Assembly: GCA_020430005.1 (NCBI GenBank)
Contig: JAGQKQ010000057.1
Span: 1-9,208, forward strand
Origin: Candidatus Omnitrophota bacterium
GTDB lineage: Bacteria > Omnitrophota > Gorgyraeia > Zapsychrales > Zapsychraceae
DNA: 9,208 nucleotides
Direction: 5' to 3'
Below, piece by piece: positions 6,797 through 9,208 of the stretch. The notes below the pieces were generated by a model. It was not told where the DNA came from and did no database searches. It worked only from the letters and a program-made list of their open reading frames with translations. Within the stretch, counting starts at the first letter, position 1. Every line of letters begins with the position of its first letter. The position numbers were made by a program, and so were the translations under genes.

Positions 6797-7828
6797 TTAG
6801 GTGTGTTTCTTTAACTTTGAAACCACATCCCGAACTTTTTGTGACTGGTCCTTTTTACAAATCAATAACGCGTCGTCCGTATCCACAATAACAATATCTT
6901 TAAGGCCAATGGCCGCGATCACTCTTTTATCGCCCCAAACCAGTGTGTCCCGACAGGCCAGATTAATGACGTTTCCCTTAATAATATTTCCTGTACGGTC
7001 GGCCGATAAAACATCGGCCAACGATTCCCAACTACCCAAATCCGACCAGCCGATTTTATCCGCGCGTACCGCGGCGCCTTTTTTTGTTTTTTCCAAAATG
7101 CCATAGTCAACCGAAATCGCCGGCAGTTTGCTCCACACACGTCTTACCGCCGACGGATTGGGATTCATTGATAACAAACGGTATATTTTCGGCAAATATT
7201 TTTTGAATTCTTCCAGAATCACATCCGCCCGCCAGATAAACATCCCGCTGTTCCACACATATTGTTTTGTCTTCAGGAATTTATTGGCCTTGGCCAAAGA
7301 TGGTTTTTCCGTGAACTTCTGAACATTCCAGCGATTCTTGACCTTTTTAATTTTAATATAACCGTAACCGGTTTCCGGACGCGTCGGGACAATACCAAAG
7401 GTAACCAGTGATTGTTTTTGCGCCAACTCAACAGCCTGTCGCAACGCGGTTAGGAATTTTGTTTTATTAAGAATCAAATGATCCGATGGCAATACCGCCA
7501 TTACAGCTTCGGGATTACGTTTATAAATAAGGCTGGCTGCCCAACAGATCGCCGGCGCTGTGTTCTTTCCACTCGGTTCTAACAAAATATTTTTAACCGG
7601 AACACCGAACCGACGAAGCTGATCCGCCACCGGCTTTTTGTACTCAGCATTAGTAACGACAATAATATTGTCCGGTTTAATTTCCGTTTTAACCCGGGCA
7701 ACGGTTTCCTGCAGCAACGTTCCTTTACCGGTAATATTCAGAAATTGTTTGGGTTTGGATTTCCGGCTTAACGGCCAGAAGCGCGTACCCGCTCCACCGG
7801 CCAAAATCACCGCATATAAATTTTTCAT
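6797..7828 (-). CDS. manC: Mannose-1-phosphate guanylyltransferase
   Basis: Makes GDP-mannose from GTP and mannose-1-phosphate in the cytosol, the donor for mannosyl transfer and precursor of GDP-fucose-type sugars. The nucleotidyltransferase signature VILAGGAGTRFWPLSRKSKP (7-26) with K27-Q28 following is diagnostic of the mannose branch (FWPLSR). Also seen: LPSDH (113-117), FTEKP (172-176), WNSGMFIW (192-199), SVDYGILEK (239-247) and WSDLGSW (261-267). At 343 residues it is the single-domain type, without the C-terminal phosphomannose isomerase cupin of the roughly 470-residue bifunctional enzymes; isomerase and phosphomannomutase must be encoded elsewhere. The ATG is eight bases after the preceding gene's stop, and AGGTG, overlapping that stop, serves as ribosome binding site. 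It sits between glycosyltransferase genes, consistent with supplying their donor. Confidence 0.93.
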   Translation of the reverse strand: MKNLYAVILAGGAGTRFWPLSRKSKPKQFLNITGKGTLLQETVARVKTEIKPDNIIVVTNAEYKKPVADQLRRFGVPVKNILLEPSGKNTAPAICWAASLIYKRNPEAVMAVLPSDHLILNKTKFLTALRQAVELAQKQSLVTFGIVPTRPETGYGYIKIKKVKNRWNVQKFTEKPSLAKANKFLKTKQYVWNSGMFIWRADVILEEFKKYLPKIYRLLSMNPNPSAVRRVWSKLPAISVDYGILEKTKKGAAVRADKIGWSDLGSWESLADVLSADRTGNIIKGNVINLACRDTLVWGDKRVIAAIGLKDIVIVDTDDALLICKKDQSQKVRDVVSKLKKHT

Positions 7829-7836
7829 AACAGCAC

Positions 7837-8679
7837 CTAAGTAATCCGTTTTTTAATTCTTTTGCCTGTCTTCCAGCGCCAATTAAAAAGCAGAGCCGGA
7901 TGATATTTATATTCTTCTCTAATACTCTTCAGATCGTCCTGACTCAGCTTATGTTTGGCGACGCGTTCCCGCATAACATCCGGATGAGAGCCGAAATACG
8001 GCGGAAAACGGGTTAAATCCCCATAATCATACTGACCCGTGTGATCCTTGTCAACGTCGGCGGCAAAACCGATATTCGACGCATTCGTGATCCGTTCTCC
8101 CATAATATCCTGCGGCTGTACCCAGCCATAATGGTAAATAAAACAATTCGTGACGATTCTATTCATCGGCTGACCATCGGTCCGGCAGAAACCCCATGCA
8201 TCTCCTTCCGAGACAATCTTTCCGTTATTTCGGATAATCCTGTCCTGCTTTTGATACCAGCCGGCATCCACCCGATAACGGAAATAACTACCGTAAAAAT
8301 GCAGCCATTTAAACCTCAACGCGTCCACTTCCGGATTATTGAGATATTTCTCCATCAACTTCTTTAAACGGGGCCAATCTTCTTCATGGACCACTTCATC
8401 ACTTTGCAGATAAAACGCCCAATCGCCCGTACATTCCTTTAGCGCGAGATTTGTCTGCTGACTGAGAACTTCTTTCCCTTGAGAAAAGTCCCAAACATTC
8501 TGAATAATCTTAATCTTGTCACTGCGGATAGACTGAATAACTTCAAGGGTGTTATCCTCACTATCTCCCACATTAATGACAAACTCATCCACCAACGGTA
8601 AAATGGACTTTATCGAGGCCAGAATAGGATAATTTAGTTTGACCGCGTTTCGTGCAATGGTAAATCCACTAACTTTCAT
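7837..8679 (-). CDS. GT2-like glycosyltransferase
   Basis: Probable inverting GT-A glycosyltransferase of family 2 type, acting in the cytosol on a membrane-linked glycan. The N-terminal half shows MKVSGFTIARNAVKLNYPIL (1-20), VDEFVINVGDSEDNT (about 30-44) as the nucleotide-binding start, TNLALKECTGDWAFYLQSDE (about 77-96) with SDE in the place of the DXD metal motif, and EVVHEEDW. The second half is rich in aromatic residues (WLHFYGSYFRYRVDAGWYQ) and has IYHYGWVQ, like other GT2 proteins with a conserved W/H acceptor region. Length is 280. The frame is open further to an ATG at 8748, but the extra 23 residues come from the heptamer repeat and precede a good start: AAGGA stands four bases before ATG 8679, and MKVSGFTIARN is the natural N-terminus. 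No transmembrane segment is seen. Donor and acceptor are unknown. Confidence 0.85.
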   Translation of the reverse strand: MKVSGFTIARNAVKLNYPILASIKSILPLVDEFVINVGDSEDNTLEVIQSIRSDKIKIIQNVWDFSQGKEVLSQQTNLALKECTGDWAFYLQSDEVVHEEDWPRLKKLMEKYLNNPEVDALRFKWLHFYGSYFRYRVDAGWYQKQDRIIRNNGKIVSEGDAWGFCRTDGQPMNRIVTNCFIYHYGWVQPQDIMGERITNASNIGFAADVDKDHTGQYDYGDLTRFPPYFGSHPDVMRERVAKHKLSQDDLKSIREEYKYHPALLFNWRWKTGKRIKKRIT

Positions 8680-8686
8680 ATTTTCC

Positions 8687-8747
8687 TTGCTCGTTGCTTG
8701 TTGCTTGCCGCTGTAAAGGACGAGTCCCGAGAAACGAGCGACTAGCA
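8687..8747. repeat. Heptamer-repeat inverted element, copy B
   Basis: On the plus strand three heptamers (TTGCTCG, TTGCTTG, TTGCTTG; 8687-8707) precede a core CCGCTGTAAAGG (8708-8719). Four more heptamers follow (ACGAGTC, CCGAGAA, ACGAGCG, ACTAGCA; 8720-8747), whose sense is inverted relative to the left set. The layout and core match copy A at 956-1018, although the heptamer sequences differ. The element covers the gap between the GT4 and GT2 genes and includes the last codons and TAG stop of the GT4 gene. A GGACGAGTCC palindrome lies at 8718-8727. Function unknown. Confidence 0.7.
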
Positions 8748-9208
8748 ACCACTATACACTTCCTCATAAACCCTTAGTGTTTCTTCCGCCGTGCGTTGAA
8801 AACTAAATTCTTCCGCCCGCTGTAAACCGCGCGCCCTTAAATCTTCTCTAAGTTTTTCATCATTTAAAACCGTTATAATAGAATCCGTCATTTGTTGAAT
8901 ATCATTGGGATCCACCGTTAAAGCCGCGTCACCGGCGAGCTCCGGACAGGAGGAAACATTAGAAGTGATCACCGCCGCACCGCAATTAAATGCTTCAATA
9001 ATCGGAAACCCGAACCCTTCATAAAAAGACGGAAAGACAAATACTTCACATGTGGCATAAAAATGGCGCAATTCCTCATTTTTTAGAAATCCCAAAACAA
9101 CAACATCATTATGAATTCCGAATTTCTTAAGATTTTTGTCGAAGCTTTCGGACTTCCACCCTTTCATTCCGGCAATCACTAACTTTCCATTAAATTTTTT
9201 TTCCTCTT
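8742..9208 (-). CDS. GT4 family glycosyltransferase, C-terminal part only
   Basis: Retaining GT-B glycosyltransferase, probably a mannosyl- or related hexosyltransferase of surface-glycan assembly. The frame is open to the window edge (154 residues seen), so the N-terminal acceptor domain lies outside; the GTG at 9179 is internal and not a start, since KLVIAGMKGW runs across it. The donor-binding domain is typical: LVIAG, VVVLGFLKNEELRHFYATC, then FPSFYEGFGFPIIEAFNCGA with the EX7E pair, then SSCPELAGDAALTVDP and a C-terminal helix ending in VYEEVYSGC. The last codons and TAG stop sit inside a heptamer-repeat element, so the natural C-terminus may have been changed by it. The gene is the most upstream of the glycan operon in this window; with manC two genes downstream, GDP-mannose is a reasonable but unproven donor. 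Confidence 0.9.
   Translation of the reverse strand, partial: EEKKFNGKLVIAGMKGWKSESFDKNLKKFGIHNDVVVLGFLKNEELRHFYATCEVFVFPSFYEGFGFPIIEAFNCGAAVITSNVSSCPELAGDAALTVDPNDIQQMTDSIITVLNDEKLREDLRARGLQRAEEFSFQRTAEETLRVYEEVYSGC

Noticed and set aside
8041..8367. 108-codon plus-strand frame opposite the GT2 gene
   Set aside because: Antisense to a supported gene, no recognisable motif, no ribosome binding site of note.
8687..8747. CRISPR-like repeat
   Set aside because: The units are 7 nt without spacers; the array is far too short and is arranged as inverted sets around a core.
8680..8748. Longer GT2 start at 8748
   Set aside because: The extra 23 residues are translated from heptamer repeats, lack family resemblance, and a good AAGGA site precedes the ATG at 8679.
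9157..9179. GTG at 9179 as start of the GT4 gene
   Set aside because: The frame continues upstream through a conserved KLVIAG strand to the window edge, so the gene is truncated there, not started.

Overview
The window is a dense bacterial gene run. All nine protein-coding genes lie on the minus strand, so transcription reads from high to low coordinates. The gene content (surface-glycan glycosyltransferases, a GDP-mannose enzyme, a heptosyltransferase-family GT9 protein, a GmhB-like phosphatase and a GT28 glycolipid-synthase-like protein) suggests a Gram-negative-type, lipopolysaccharide- or glycan-coated bacterium. The low-similarity, stripped-down PriA and the repeat-rich gaps fit an uncultured candidate phylum. 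Omnitrophota is my best guess, from general familiarity only; no rRNA or other marker gene is present to prove it.

Layout from right to left (transcription order): the C-terminal half of a GT4 glycosyltransferase (8742-9208, cut by the window edge); a GT2-like glycosyltransferase (7837-8679); a mannose-1-phosphate guanylyltransferase (6797-7828); a GT9 heptosyltransferase-family protein (5696-6781); a DegT/StrS PLP aminotransferase (4581-5699); a HAD-IIIA phosphatase (3960-4550); and an MGDG-synthase/GT28-like protein (2874-3947). A 166-bp element with perfect 30-bp inverted ends (2713-2878) follows. Then come a highly degenerate PriA (1042-2727) and methionyl-tRNA formyltransferase (1-934, its last few codons beyond the window).

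The genes from 9208 down to 2874 read as one glycan operon: gaps are 8 to 62 bases or the genes overlap. They provide an activated sugar (GDP-mannose), an aminated nucleotide sugar, a sugar-phosphate phosphatase and four transferases. priA and fmt are housekeeping genes that commonly sit together in bacteria, usually with def, which is absent here. They are separated from the glycan operon by the inverted-repeat element.

The most unusual points are: (1) the inverted-repeat element supplies the Shine-Dalgarno sequence, the GTG start and the first five codons of priA, and in a read-through transcript would bury that start in a 30-bp duplex; (2) the PriA has lost Walker A, the DEEH box, all zinc-binding cysteines and motif VI while keeping the overall fold pattern; (3) two intergenic sequences 7.7 kb apart (about 957-1018 and 8687-8747) share an unusual architecture of three heptamers, a conserved 12-nt core and further heptamers in inverted sense, with different heptamer sequences in each copy. 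No stretch over 300 bases lacks a gene; the largest gap is 146 bases. No tRNA, rRNA, CRISPR array or transposase gene is seen.
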